This document shows, piece by piece, positions 25,479 to 33,737 of a DNA stretch of 64,000 bases; the first letter of the stretch is position 1, and the number at the start of each line of letters is the position of its first letter. The translations under genes and the position numbers were made by a program. Below the pieces are notes generated by a model that saw only the letters and a program-made list of their open reading frames with translations, did no database searches and was not told the origin of the DNA. Source of the stretch: JAXDJH01 sp034663635 (GTDB taxonomy: Bacteria; Actinomycetota; CADDZG01; WHSQ01); the NCBI GenBank assembly GCA_034663635.1, contig JAXDJH010000016.1, positions 35,418-99,417 on the forward strand. The letters run 5' to 3'.

Positions 25479-26537
25479 TCAGACTCCGGGACGACCGGCC
25501 CCCACGAAGTCCGACCGGAACGCGGCAGTGACCCTGACGTAAGCCCCCGTATAGGGCGCCTCGACCATCTGTCCGTTCCCGATGTACATCCCCACGTGGT
25601 GGATAGGGCTTCCGAAGAACAGAAGGTCTCCCGGCTGGAGATCGGATTGGCTTACGCGAGGGGTCGCGGCGTACTGCTGACTCGAGCTGTGCGGCAGCGA
25701 GACCCCAGCATGGGCCCACGACCACATGGTCAATCCTGAACAGTCATATGAATCGGGGCCGGCCGCGGCCCACTGGTAGGGCTTGCCAACCTGAGACAAG
25801 CCGGCGTCCACCGCCGCCTGAGCTTGTGCGTTCGGTGCGGGGGCCGGATTCGCGGGCTCGCTGTAAGCCAGAGATGGGCGTGAAGAAGCTGCGGCGGCTT
25901 CGACGGCAGCCTGCCTCCGCGCTTCGGCCCGCTGGATCGCTTGGTTCAGGGCAGCGATCTCATCCTCTTGTTCGTGGACTTTGAGATCGATCGTCGAGCG
26001 AAGGTCCGCGAGCTTCGTCTCGGTTCGCAGCGCTTCGCCTTTGGCGGTTTCGAGGTCCGCTATCTGGTGATCGAGTTCGAGGCGGTCGACCGCTAGCCGC
26101 TCGAAGACCTGAACCTGCGCGTCGTTGGACGACTTGAGGTACTCGATCCGCGTTTCCAGTTCCGACAAGGTTTCGGCCGACAGCAGCGAGTCGATCCCGA
26201 CGCCCGACCCCCCAGACTTGTAAAGCTCAGTTGCGAGGCCCACTGCTGCGGTCTCTTTGACTCGCATCCGAGTCTGGATGGAGCGCACGACGAGCTCTTT
26301 GGCGGCCATCTCCTGCTGGATCCGATCCAGGTCTGCGTGGACCTCGTTGTAGCGCTCGGAGACGATCTCGAAATCGGCTTCGATCTCGAGCAGGCGCGCT
26401 TTAGCGGCCTCAAGCTCCGAGCGCGAGGGAGCGGCTCGGGTCGGCGATGAGGCTGCGAGTGGCAACAGCGTGAGGGCGGCAACTGAAGCCGCCACCCTCA
26501 GGGCACGCGATCTGGCGCGCCTAGGGGTCCCGCGCAT
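25479..26537 (-). CDS. secreted NlpC/P60 peptidoglycan endopeptidase with coiled coil
   Basis: 352-residue RipA-like D,L-endopeptidase. Signal peptide (AASVAALTLLPLAASSPTRA), long coiled coil (40-215) that may self-inhibit or bind a divisome partner such as an FtsX-like regulator, linker, then an NlpC/P60 domain: catalytic Cys 266 in YDCSGLTMWSWAHAG, His in IHHVGMYIGNGQMVEAP. TACCCT ends 7 nt before ATG on the minus strand and no Shine-Dalgarno is seen, another leaderless candidate. Confidence 0.92.
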   Translation of the reverse strand: MRGTPRRARSRALRVAASVAALTLLPLAASSPTRAAPSRSELEAAKARLLEIEADFEIVSERYNEVHADLDRIQQEMAAKELVVRSIQTRMRVKETAAVGLATELYKSGGSGVGIDSLLSAETLSELETRIEYLKSSNDAQVQVFERLAVDRLELDHQIADLETAKGEALRTETKLADLRSTIDLKVHEQEDEIAALNQAIQRAEARRQAAVEAAAASSRPSLAYSEPANPAPAPNAQAQAAVDAGLSQVGKPYQWAAAGPDSYDCSGLTMWSWAHAGVSLPHSSSQQYAATPRVSQSDLQPGDLLFFGSPIHHVGMYIGNGQMVEAPYTGAYVRVTAAFRSDFVGAGRPGV

Positions 26538-26581
26538 CGTGACCAGGGTACCGGATGGCCCCAGTTAGGGCCCTGATAGCC

Positions 26582-27382
26582 CTAAGAGTGCCTGGTAGCG
26601 GCCCTTTTCGAGAAGAACCAGGCGACGGCGGCGATCCCCACCACTCCTGCCACCGTGGCGAGCCCATTCCCCACCGTGAGCTCCGGGGCGTGGATGTGAG
26701 GCAGCCTGTCGCGAAGGGTTACCGGGTTGCGGAAGAGCTCGACGGTCCAGCCTCGTTCCTCCGCCAGCTTCCGTAGCGCTTTATCAGGATTCACGACCAC
26801 TGGATTGCCGACCGACTCGAGCATGGGGAGATCGGTAGCCGAGTCGGTGTATGCGAAGGAGCCCTCTAGGTTGATGCCGATCTCATCGGCCAGCTTTTTG
26901 ATCGCCTCAGCTTTGTAGGGACCGTACGCGTAGAAGTCGAGCTCGCCCGTGTACTTGCCGTCGACGATCTCGGGCCGCGTGGCAATCCATCGATCAACCC
27001 GAAGCATGCGAGCGAGAGGCTCAACGACTTCCTCCGGCGAGGAAGAGACGATGCAGATCATCCGACCGGCCGAGCGATGATCGTGCATGAGCTCGAGCGC
27101 TTCGGCATAGATGAGAGGCGAGATCACTTCCTCCAACACCTCTGAGACCACGCGGCGTACTTTCTCGACTTCCCACCCGGCGGTGAGCTTCGCCGCCTCT
27201 TCCCGCATCCGTTCCATCTTTTCTTCGTCCGCGCCCATGAGTTGGAACATGAGTTGGGCGTAGAGGGACTTCATCAGGAATGACCGTCCGATCAGTCCTT
27301 CCTTGAAAAAGGAGCGTCCCAGCGCCAGCGGGCTGGACCGGGCAATGATCGTCTTGTCTAGGTCGAAAAACGCCGCCTCCAT
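26582..27382 (-). CDS. HAD-IB family hydrolase (SerB-like) with C-terminal TM segment
   Basis: 266-residue HAD phosphatase of subfamily IB. Motif I FFDLDKTII, motif II IVSSSPEEV, motif III Lys in GPYKAEAIKK and motif IV YTDSATDLPMLE are present. The last 30 residues hold a hydrophobic segment (LATVAGVVGIAAVAWFF). Start is ATG 27382 or 27403. It is divergent from the tad genes, as I recall for Rv3661 beside Rv3660c in mycobacteria, so the link may be functional. Substrate unknown; phosphoserine or lipid phosphate are both possible. Confidence 0.88.
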   Translation of the reverse strand: MEAAFFDLDKTIIARSSPLALGRSFFKEGLIGRSFLMKSLYAQLMFQLMGADEEKMERMREEAAKLTAGWEVEKVRRVVSEVLEEVISPLIYAEALELMHDHRSAGRMICIVSSSPEEVVEPLARMLRVDRWIATRPEIVDGKYTGELDFYAYGPYKAEAIKKLADEIGINLEGSFAYTDSATDLPMLESVGNPVVVNPDKALRKLAEERGWTVELFRNPVTLRDRLPHIHAPELTVGNGLATVAGVVGIAAVAWFFSKRAATRHS

Positions 27383-27444
27383 CCTTTGATTGTCGCGTGA
27401 CATCGGGCACAGCGCCCCCGCGACCCGGGTGTTGGGGTTGCGAC

Positions 27445-28308
27445 GTGGGATGCGTAGAGATCTCGGTCCTGGCGAAGGAGACGGATCGTCTCGCCATTGC
27501 TCGCGCCTTGGACGCGGCCCCCAGCGAGTGGTCGATCGAGTTCTCCAGCGGAGGCTGCCCTCCATCTGGTCTCTGCGTCGCTGCTGCCGATGCCTTGGAT
27601 GCACCGGTCGATGCGATCCGGTTCGATCCTCAACGTCCGAACGAACTGGTGCCCGCCATCGCGAACCGCCTTCGAGCACGAAGCCCGCGGGTCATCATCG
27701 TCACGGGGGCCTCGCGCGGTTGCGGCGTAACTACGGTTGCTCTTCACCTCGCGGGCGTGCTCGCTTCGCATTGCCGGACGTGCTTCGTGGATCTCGACAG
27801 ATCTTGGGGAGCACGAGATCGCCTTGGATTGCCGGAGAACGCGCTTACTTGGGCTTCGGATGATCTCGAGAGCGCATTGCTGCCGGTCGCCGGGGGTTTT
27901 CGGGCTCTTATCTCTCCTGGTGACGACAGCCCGCCGCCGTCGGATCTCCTCCAAGGCTTGGTTCCTCGCTTCGAAAGCGTCGTCGTCGATGCACCGGATC
28001 GCGTGCAAGAGGCCGAGCCGCTTCGTGCCGCGGTCCTCGTGGTGAGTCCGACGGATGAAGGCGCTCGTCGCGCTCGCCGGATTCTCGCCGCGTGCCCGAA
28101 TCTGCCGTGGGTCTGTGTGGCGAATCGCTTGGGTCCCGGAGGAGAGACCACGCGATCCGAGCTCGAGCGCGTGATGGGACGACGATTCGCCCTTGAGCTT
28201 CCTTGCACGCCTGCTCTCCGAGACGTGGAGGGCGAGCGTCTCCTTCGTTCCGTCTCCCATCGGTGGGTGCGGCGACTCGATGCACTGGGCGAGGGGATCC
28301 TCAGGTGA
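27445..28308 (+). CDS. TadZ/CpaE-like (Ssd-type) P-loop ATPase
   Basis: 287-residue MinD/ParA-superfamily protein heading the pilus locus. A degenerate N-terminal receiver-like part (1-85) precedes VIIVTGASRGCGVTTVALHL, a deviant Walker A whose signature Lys is replaced, and FVDLDRSWGARDRL. Such TadZ/Ssd proteins position the pilus machine or influence septum placement. GTG 27445 fits the homologue start; an in-frame GTG at 27397 is an alternative. GTGA overlap with the TadA gene shows coupling. Confidence 0.82.
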   Translation: MGCVEISVLAKETDRLAIARALDAAPSEWSIEFSSGGCPPSGLCVAAADALDAPVDAIRFDPQRPNELVPAIANRLRARSPRVIIVTGASRGCGVTTVALHLAGVLASHCRTCFVDLDRSWGARDRLGLPENALTWASDDLESALLPVAGGFRALISPGDDSPPPSDLLQGLVPRFESVVVDAPDRVQEAEPLRAAVLVVSPTDEGARRARRILAACPNLPWVCVANRLGPGGETTRSELERVMGRRFALELPCTPALRDVEGERLLRSVSHRWVRRLDALGEGILR

Positions 28309-29330
28309 ATCTGAAAACGCTCATGGAACGCGTCTGGGAGTCGGACGAACTCGCCGATCTCGATCCCGCCGCGCGCAGGCTCGCACTTCGAGACGTGGTC
28401 ACGAGCGAACCCGGCGCGGACATCACTTGGGTGGGCCGGCTTGCCGACGCGATCGATGGGTTCGGCCCGCTTACCGATCTGATGCTCGACGACGGCGTGA
28501 CGGACATCCTGGTTAATGGGCCCCATGAAGTGTGGGCCGAGCGTGGCGGCGAGCTAAAACGCGCCAAAGTTCGGTTCGAGGACGACGAAGAGCTCTTTTC
28601 TCTGATCGAGCGTCTCGCCGGCGATGGTGGGATCCAGGTTGATCCGTCTCGTCCTGTAGGCGATGTGCGCTTGCCCGACGGTTCGCGGATGCACGTGGTG
28701 CTCCCTCCGGTCGCTCCGCTCGGTCCACTCGTCTCTATCCGCCGCTTTCCCCGCGCGCCACTGGGCCTCGACGACCTATTGAACGCCGAGATGATGTCCG
28801 CTGACGAACACGAGTTGCTCACCAAGCTCGTTTCGAGTCGTAGCACGATCCTCATCTCCGGCAAGACGGGTTCAGGCAAGACCACTCTCCTCAACGCCCT
28901 GCTGGGGCTAGTGCCGATGTCAGAGCGCGTCGTACTGGTCGAGGAGACTCCGGAGCTTCGTCCCGCCTCAGGCCACCACGTGTCACTTGTAGCGCGACCC
29001 GCGAACCCAGAGGGGCTTGGCGAAGTGACGCTGGCAGACCTCGTGCGCAACGCGCTCCGAATGAGACCCGATCGGATAGTTGTCGGGGAGGTTCGAGGTG
29101 CCGAGGCATCCGTTGCATTGCACGCGATGGCCACCGGGCATGCGGGCTCGCTTCTCACGTTGCATGCGGGGACGCCAAGCGAAGCGCTCGAACGACTTGC
29201 CCTCCTTGCGACATCCGATCACCTGGCCGAGGCATCCGCGCGGCGATGGGTAACGAGATCCATCGATGCGGTGGTCCAACTTGAGCGATGTCATGGACGA
29301 CGTGTCGTTGCCGAGGTCGTGCAGGTATGA
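28305..29330 (+). CDS. TadA/CpaF secretion ATPase
   Basis: 341-residue GspE-superfamily motor ATPase for pilus assembly. Walker A ILISGKTGSGKTTLLNAL, Asp box RVVLVEETPEL, Walker B RPDRIVVGEVRGAEA and His box GHAGSLLTLHAG are all present. N-terminal GFGPLTDLMLDDGVTDILVNG is typical of TadA. GTG at 28305 overlaps the upstream TGA; ATG of the next gene overlaps its stop. Confidence 0.94.
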   Translation: MNLKTLMERVWESDELADLDPAARRLALRDVVTSEPGADITWVGRLADAIDGFGPLTDLMLDDGVTDILVNGPHEVWAERGGELKRAKVRFEDDEELFSLIERLAGDGGIQVDPSRPVGDVRLPDGSRMHVVLPPVAPLGPLVSIRRFPRAPLGLDDLLNAEMMSADEHELLTKLVSSRSTILISGKTGSGKTTLLNALLGLVPMSERVVLVEETPELRPASGHHVSLVARPANPEGLGEVTLADLVRNALRMRPDRIVVGEVRGAEASVALHAMATGHAGSLLTLHAGTPSEALERLALLATSDHLAEASARRWVTRSIDAVVQLERCHGRRVVAEVVQV

Positions 29331-30232
29331 GCGATGAGGGGCGGGCGCTGCGCGAATTGGCGACCGTCTTGCGCGCCGGCTGTCCGTTGCGCGTGGCGAT
29401 CGGTGCTTGGCCCGAGCTCTGTCCCCCCGCGCTGGAGCCCGACGTAAGGATGTTTTCTCGGCGAGTCGCCCTTGGTCAGGATCCGACGAGCGCGGCGGCC
29501 GCGGTCGGTTTGGTGCATCTCGAACCGGCACTCGATCTCCATCGACGAACCGGAGCGAGCCTCCCATCGATCCTCGATGCATTGGCAAGATGGCACGACG
29601 ACAACGCAGCGTTCACGACGCGCGTCCGGGCGTCATCGTCTGGAGCGATCCTGTCGGCCCGGATGGTCGCGGGACTCCCACTCGCCGGTATCCCGTTGCT
29701 GCCCGCGGCGCGAGCTCCTTTGCTTGACGCACCGGGAGTCGCGGCATTAACCACAGGCCTCTTGTTGATGGTGCTGGGGATGAGGTGGATCGCTCGCCTG
29801 ATGCCTCGTCCCCCGGGTCGACCCGATGCCGGTCTCATCCTCGCCGTCTTCGTTTCGGCTGCGTTGGCGGGCGGCTCCTCCCTGCGCTCGGCCCTGGACG
29901 CTGTTGGGCGGGCACGCCCCGGCTCGAGTCTTTCCAAGGCCGGTCGCAAGGCGCGTTTGGGTCAGAGTTGGGCGCACTCTCTCCGATCGGCAAACGACCC
30001 ATCGCTCGCGGCCCTCGCCGGTGTCATCGACCGCGCTCTGCGGACGGGCGGGCCGGGGGTACGGGCAGTCGAGGAGTGGGCGGAGGCTCGGCGGGCGGAT
30101 CTGGCCGCGGGATTCGAGGCTCAGGTCGCCCGCGCCCCGGTGAAGATGGTCGTCCCACTGACGATCTGCGTGTTGCCCGCGTTCGGGCTGATCGCGATCG
30201 TGCCCTTCCTTAGGGGCCTTGCGGGCGCGTAG
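29327..30232 (+). CDS. TadB-TadC fusion-like T2SSF membrane platform protein
   Basis: 301-residue inner-membrane platform protein. The first half (about 20-150) looks like the T2SSF part of TadB (TGASLPSILDALARWHDDN plus two TM segments); the second half (155-301) looks like TadC (SLRSALDAVGRARPGSS to ARAPVKMVVPLTICVLPAFG with a final TM). TadB and TadC are usually separate genes; here one short chain covers both. Coupled to tadA by ATGA. Confidence 0.8.
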   Translation: MSDEGRALRELATVLRAGCPLRVAIGAWPELCPPALEPDVRMFSRRVALGQDPTSAAAAVGLVHLEPALDLHRRTGASLPSILDALARWHDDNAAFTTRVRASSSGAILSARMVAGLPLAGIPLLPAARAPLLDAPGVAALTTGLLLMVLGMRWIARLMPRPPGRPDAGLILAVFVSAALAGGSSLRSALDAVGRARPGSSLSKAGRKARLGQSWAHSLRSANDPSLAALAGVIDRALRTGGPGVRAVEEWAEARRADLAAGFEAQVARAPVKMVVPLTICVLPAFGLIAIVPFLRGLAGA

Positions 30233-30259
30233 CGCTTACTCCGATGGCAAGCTTGCGCC

Positions 30260-30784
30260 ATGCGACGAATGGTCATCTCACTGGCGTGCGTGCTTGTTTT
30301 CAGCGCGTGTGGGGAGAGCCGCGACACGACGGCGGTCAAAGCGTCTCCGAGCCCGCGCGTCGTTGAATGCGAAGGGGCGGAGACGCCGGCGCCTGAAGCG
30401 TCACCCACCTTCGAGCCCGCGAAGATCCTGATCCAAACCGACGACCGTTCGGTTCTGATCGACGGCGAGGTCGCCGAGACGCCGGAGCAGCAGGCCTTCG
30501 GCTTGATGTTCCGGAAGAGTCTCCCGAGCGATGCGGGGATGGTGTTCCTCTTCTTCGACCCGTTCTCCGGAGGCTTCTATATGAAGAACACCTTCATCCC
30601 GTTGTCGATCGCATACTTCGACGACAAAGGAGTGATCCTGAAGATCCTCGACATGGAGCCTTGCGAGGAGGACTCGACGCTCTACGACCCCGGTGTTCCT
30701 TACAGCGGTGCGCTAGAAGTCAACCAAGGCGCGTTCGCGGATCTCGGTGTTCAAGAGGGAGATCGGATCACTTTGACGCGGTAG
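30260..30784 (+). CDS. DUF192 family lipoprotein
   Basis: 174-residue lipoprotein: lipobox VFSAC (Cys near 16), short linker, then a DUF192 domain from about 55 (RSVLIDGEVAETPEQQAFGLMFRKSL, GMVFLFFD, GFYMKNTFIPLSIAYFD, LDMEPC). DUF192 proteins are secreted or periplasmic with unknown role. It lies inside the tad locus between the platform and pilin genes, so it may work with the pilus or be an insertion. Confidence 0.87.
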   Translation: MRRMVISLACVLVFSACGESRDTTAVKASPSPRVVECEGAETPAPEASPTFEPAKILIQTDDRSVLIDGEVAETPEQQAFGLMFRKSLPSDAGMVFLFFDPFSGGFYMKNTFIPLSIAYFDDKGVILKILDMEPCEEDSTLYDPGVPYSGALEVNQGAFADLGVQEGDRITLTR

Positions 30785-30842
30785 ATCTTCCGTGGCGCGC
30801 GTCACCGCATCTTCACGGCGATAGCGCTTCCATCTACGAACG

Positions 30843-30859
30843 GCCGGCAGAAAGCCGGC
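30843..30859 (+). promoter_or_regulatory. hairpin in pilin leader
   Basis: GCCGGC-AGAAA-GCCGGC, 20 nt before the pilin ATG. It could stabilise the pilin mRNA, which needs higher expression than the assembly genes upstream. Confidence 0.45.
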
Positions 30860-30879
30860 GCTCGAAGAAGGGAGTGCAC

Positions 30880-31062
30880 ATGTCTTTCGATTCCTTCGGT
30901 TCGAAGTTCAAAGAGCGAGGGCAAACAACCGCGGAGTACGCGCTGGTGTTGCTCGTTGCCGGTTTGGTGGTGGGGATCTTCGTGACCTTCATCAAGTCTG
31001 GGGCGCTCGAGCACATGTTCCAGACCATCATCTCTTCGCTCGTGGAGCGCGCGAACGGATGA
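30880..31062 (+). CDS. Flp/Fap-type pilin
   Basis: 60-residue type IVb pilin subunit. A short positively charged leader ending in ERG is followed by QTTAEYALVLLVAGLVVGIF, the Flp signature with Glu-Tyr after the cleavage site and a hydrophobic helix. GAAGGGAG lies upstream of ATG. No prepilin peptidase (TadV) is in the locus and must be elsewhere. ATGA overlap with the TadE gene. Confidence 0.88.
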   Translation: MSFDSFGSKFKERGQTTAEYALVLLVAGLVVGIFVTFIKSGALEHMFQTIISSLVERANG

Positions 31063-31427
31063 AACCTCGAGGCCAGGCGACGGTAGAGCTCGCTCTCTGC
31101 TTGCCGGTTCTCGCCCTTCTAGCGGCTTCGGTTTTCGAGATCGGCGCGCTTGCGGGGGACAGAGCGAGGCTGTGGCAGGCCGCACGAGAAGCTGCGCGCA
31201 CAGCGACGGTTGAGTCGGATCTCGACGTCGTCAAGGCCGCGGCCGAGCGCGGGGGTCTCCAACCGATCGAGTTAGTGGTCGACCCCCCGGCAGAGTTCAG
31301 ACGTCAAGGCGATCCGGTGACGGTGACTCTTACTTTCGACCCCCCGGCAACGGTGCCGTTGCTCGGTGAACTGTTCAGTCCGATAGAGCTTCACGCTCAA
31401 GCTTCGATGAGGATCGAACAACCGTGA
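31059..31427 (+). CDS. TadE-like minor pseudopilin
   Basis: 122-residue TadE family protein: PRGQATVELALCLPVLALLAA is a class III-like signal and TM helix with the conserved Glu, followed by DRARLWQAAREAARTAT and a beta-rich exported domain. Minor pseudopilins are needed for pilus assembly. Overlaps both neighbours by 4 nt. Confidence 0.87.
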   Translation: MKPRGQATVELALCLPVLALLAASVFEIGALAGDRARLWQAAREAARTATVESDLDVVKAAAERGGLQPIELVVDPPAEFRRQGDPVTVTLTFDPPATVPLLGELFSPIELHAQASMRIEQP

Positions 31428-32095
31428 GTCTCATCGCGTTGGTGGTGGCGCTCGCGCTCACCCTCGGCCTGTCCGCTTACAACGTTGAGCTCTCGGAGCG
31501 GAGCATCAGTCGGACCCGCGCTCAGTTGGCAGCCGACTCCGCGGCGTTGGCCGCGGTGGCCGAGAGCGCGCCATACGGGTCCGGTGACGTCGAGGGAGTG
31601 GCTCGCTCATTTGCAACGGCCAACGGTGCGAACTTGGCCGAATGTCTCTGCAGTCCTGGTTCCACGGCGGTCCAAGTAGAGGTATCGATGGATGGCATGA
31701 CCGCTCGAGCTAGAGCAGTGGTCGACCCTTCTCTTCTGATGCAGGGAGTGACCGCGTTCGATGCACGCGGATTGGATCCTCGACTCGAGTTGGCTGTGGA
31801 CGAACTCGTCGCGGCGGCTCGCGGGCAAGTCAGATTGGTAAGTGGATGGCGCTCGTACGAACAACAGGCTGCGTTATGGCGAGCCGCTCTTGAGAAGTAC
31901 GGGTCGCCGGAGCTCGCGGACGATTGGGTCGCGCGCCCGGGTACTTCCATGCACGAACGAGGCCTCGCGGTCGACCTCGGTGGGGACATCGGTCTCGCAC
32001 TTCAGCTGATCAAGCAACTTGGTCTCCCCCTCCGGCGAACGTTGTCGAACGAGCCGTGGCATTTCGAGCTCAACGGCGTTGGTATCGGCCCGTAG
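31424..32095 (+). CDS. TadG-like pseudopilin fused to VanY-type D,D/L,D-carboxypeptidase domain
   Basis: 223-residue fusion. Residues 1-115 match the Rv3654c-type TadE/G-like protein: TM helix LIALVVALALTLGLSAY, then RTRAQLAADSAALAAVA. Residues 118-223 are an M15/VanY-like domain: LVSGWRSYEQQAALW, zinc ligands H177 and D184 in SMHERGLAVDLGG, and E210/H213 in NEPWHFEL. All catalytic residues appear intact. The frame is continuous. The enzyme would be anchored at the membrane outer face and trim peptidoglycan peptides where the pilus crosses the wall; that role is inferred. Confidence 0.85.
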   Translation: MSLIALVVALALTLGLSAYNVELSERSISRTRAQLAADSAALAAVAESAPYGSGDVEGVARSFATANGANLAECLCSPGSTAVQVEVSMDGMTARARAVVDPSLLMQGVTAFDARGLDPRLELAVDELVAAARGQVRLVSGWRSYEQQAALWRAALEKYGSPELADDWVARPGTSMHERGLAVDLGGDIGLALQLIKQLGLPLRRTLSNEPWHFELNGVGIGP

Positions 32096-32134
32096 GATGC
32101 CGCGATGGCGCTGACGAAGGACATCATCGGATGA
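32093..32134 (+). promoter_or_regulatory. leaderless nine-codon upstream ORF coupled to metallopeptidase gene
   Basis: TAGGAT (32093-32098), 6 nt, then ATG at 32105 opens a 9-codon frame (MALTKDIIG) whose TGA overlaps the ATG at 32131. The peptidase start itself has no Shine-Dalgarno, so ribosomes may arrive by re-initiation. Confidence 0.45.
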
Positions 32135-33723
32135 AGCGAGCGCCGCATCGACTGGTCGAGAGCTACGAGAAGCAGCTGCAACCGGCCGAGGTCGCATTCC
32201 ATCGCGCTTATTGGGACTCGCAGGTCGAAGCCACCCCGGTCAACGAACAGAAGCGATCTGAGTTAGAGCTCGAGGTGCGGCGACTCAAAGGTGATTCCTC
32301 GGTTCTCGATGAAGTCACGGCGGCTCTCGAGGAGGCGATCCACGAGCCCATCCTGAAGCGCCAACTCGAGGTCATGCGTCTTTCACTAACCGCTAACCAG
32401 ATGGATGAGGAACGCCGGACCCAGATCGTCGAATTGTCGAGCGCGGTCGAAAGTGAATTCGCCTCTTTCCGCGTCGAGATCGACGGCGGTCGGCTTACGG
32501 AGAATGAGGTCAACGAGATCCTTAAGACGTCGGCAGATGTCGAGGAGCGCCGGCGCGTCTATCTCGGTTCCAAAGCGGTGGGTCGCAAGATGGGATCCCG
32601 GATCCGTGAGCTAGCGCGGTTACGCAACTCGGTTGCGCTCGAGATGGGGTTCTCCGACTTCTACAGGATGGGATTGGAGCTTCAAGAGATCTCCGAGGAC
32701 TGGCTCTTCGGATTGTTCGACGAACTCGAGTCACTTACCGCGACCCCCTTCCGAACCTGGAAGGACGGTCTCGACGAGCGATTGAAGAAGAGGTTCGGGA
32801 CCGACGATCTCATGCCGTGGCATTACGGCGACCCGTTCTTTCAGAACCTTCCGCCCGACGGAGGGATCGACATCGACGGCTTCTTCAAAGGAAAGGATGC
32901 GTCGGAGCTCGCAAAGGCGACGTTCGCGGCGTGGGGGATCGACGTTTCGGGCGTGCTCCAGCGCAGCGACCTCTATCCGCGCGAGATGAAGTCGCAGCAC
33001 GCCTTCTGCCTCGACATCGATCGGACGGGGAAGGACGTTCGTATCCTCGGCAACATCGTCGAGGGCGAACGCTGGACGGAGGTCATCCTCCATGAGTCGG
33101 GGCACGCCGCCTATGACGTCTCGATCGATCCACATCTGCCCTATCTACTTCGCCGAGCGGCGCACACTTTCGTCACGGAAGCGATAGCGATCTTGAGCGG
33201 AAGACTCGTCCGCGATCCGGAGTGGCTTGCGACGTTGGGCGGGGTCGACAAGACCGAGGTCGCTCCGATCGAAGATGAGTTGCGTCGGGCCAGCGCGATC
33301 CAGAGCCTCCTGTTCGCCCGCTGGGTTCTTGTCATGACGCATTTCGAGCGCGAGCTTTACTCGGACCCCGAGGCAGACTTGGACGCGACGTGGTGGGAGT
33401 TCGTCGAGCGGTTCCAATTCCTGACGCCCCCAGATGAGGGGGCCGAGGGCGCGTGGGCTTCCAAGATCCACATCGCGGCTGCGCCCGTCTACTACCACAA
33501 CTACCTGCTCGGAGAGCTTCTCGCGTCGCAACTCGAGACGACCGCCCAACGGCGTTTCGGGAAACTCGTTGGCGCGTCGGAGGTAGGAGACTGGTTGAAA
33601 CGCGAGATGTTCAGCAAGGGAAGTTCGATGCGCTGGGATCGCCTTATCGAGAGCGTCATCGACGGCCCACTAACTGCCGTGGACTTCGCCGTGCAGGTCA
33701 CGTCGGGTTCGGCCCCCGCGTAG
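32131..33723 (+). CDS. M2/M3-like (gluzincin) zinc metallopeptidase
   Basis: 530-residue cytosolic peptidase, mostly helical. Zinc motif HESGH at 321-325 in VILHESGHAAYD, third ligand Glu in FVTEAIAILSG about 28 residues later. The C-terminal block TWWEFVERFQFLTPP and KIHIAAAPVYYHNYLLGEL recalls the ACE/M2 family more than oligopeptidase F. No signal peptide. It probably cleaves small peptides. Its start overlaps the stop of a 9-codon upstream frame. Confidence 0.82.
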   Translation: MKRAPHRLVESYEKQLQPAEVAFHRAYWDSQVEATPVNEQKRSELELEVRRLKGDSSVLDEVTAALEEAIHEPILKRQLEVMRLSLTANQMDEERRTQIVELSSAVESEFASFRVEIDGGRLTENEVNEILKTSADVEERRRVYLGSKAVGRKMGSRIRELARLRNSVALEMGFSDFYRMGLELQEISEDWLFGLFDELESLTATPFRTWKDGLDERLKKRFGTDDLMPWHYGDPFFQNLPPDGGIDIDGFFKGKDASELAKATFAAWGIDVSGVLQRSDLYPREMKSQHAFCLDIDRTGKDVRILGNIVEGERWTEVILHESGHAAYDVSIDPHLPYLLRRAAHTFVTEAIAILSGRLVRDPEWLATLGGVDKTEVAPIEDELRRASAIQSLLFARWVLVMTHFERELYSDPEADLDATWWEFVERFQFLTPPDEGAEGAWASKIHIAAAPVYYHNYLLGELLASQLETTAQRRFGKLVGASEVGDWLKREMFSKGSSMRWDRLIESVIDGPLTAVDFAVQVTSGSAPA

Positions 33724-33737
33724 TCGACGCCAAACCC

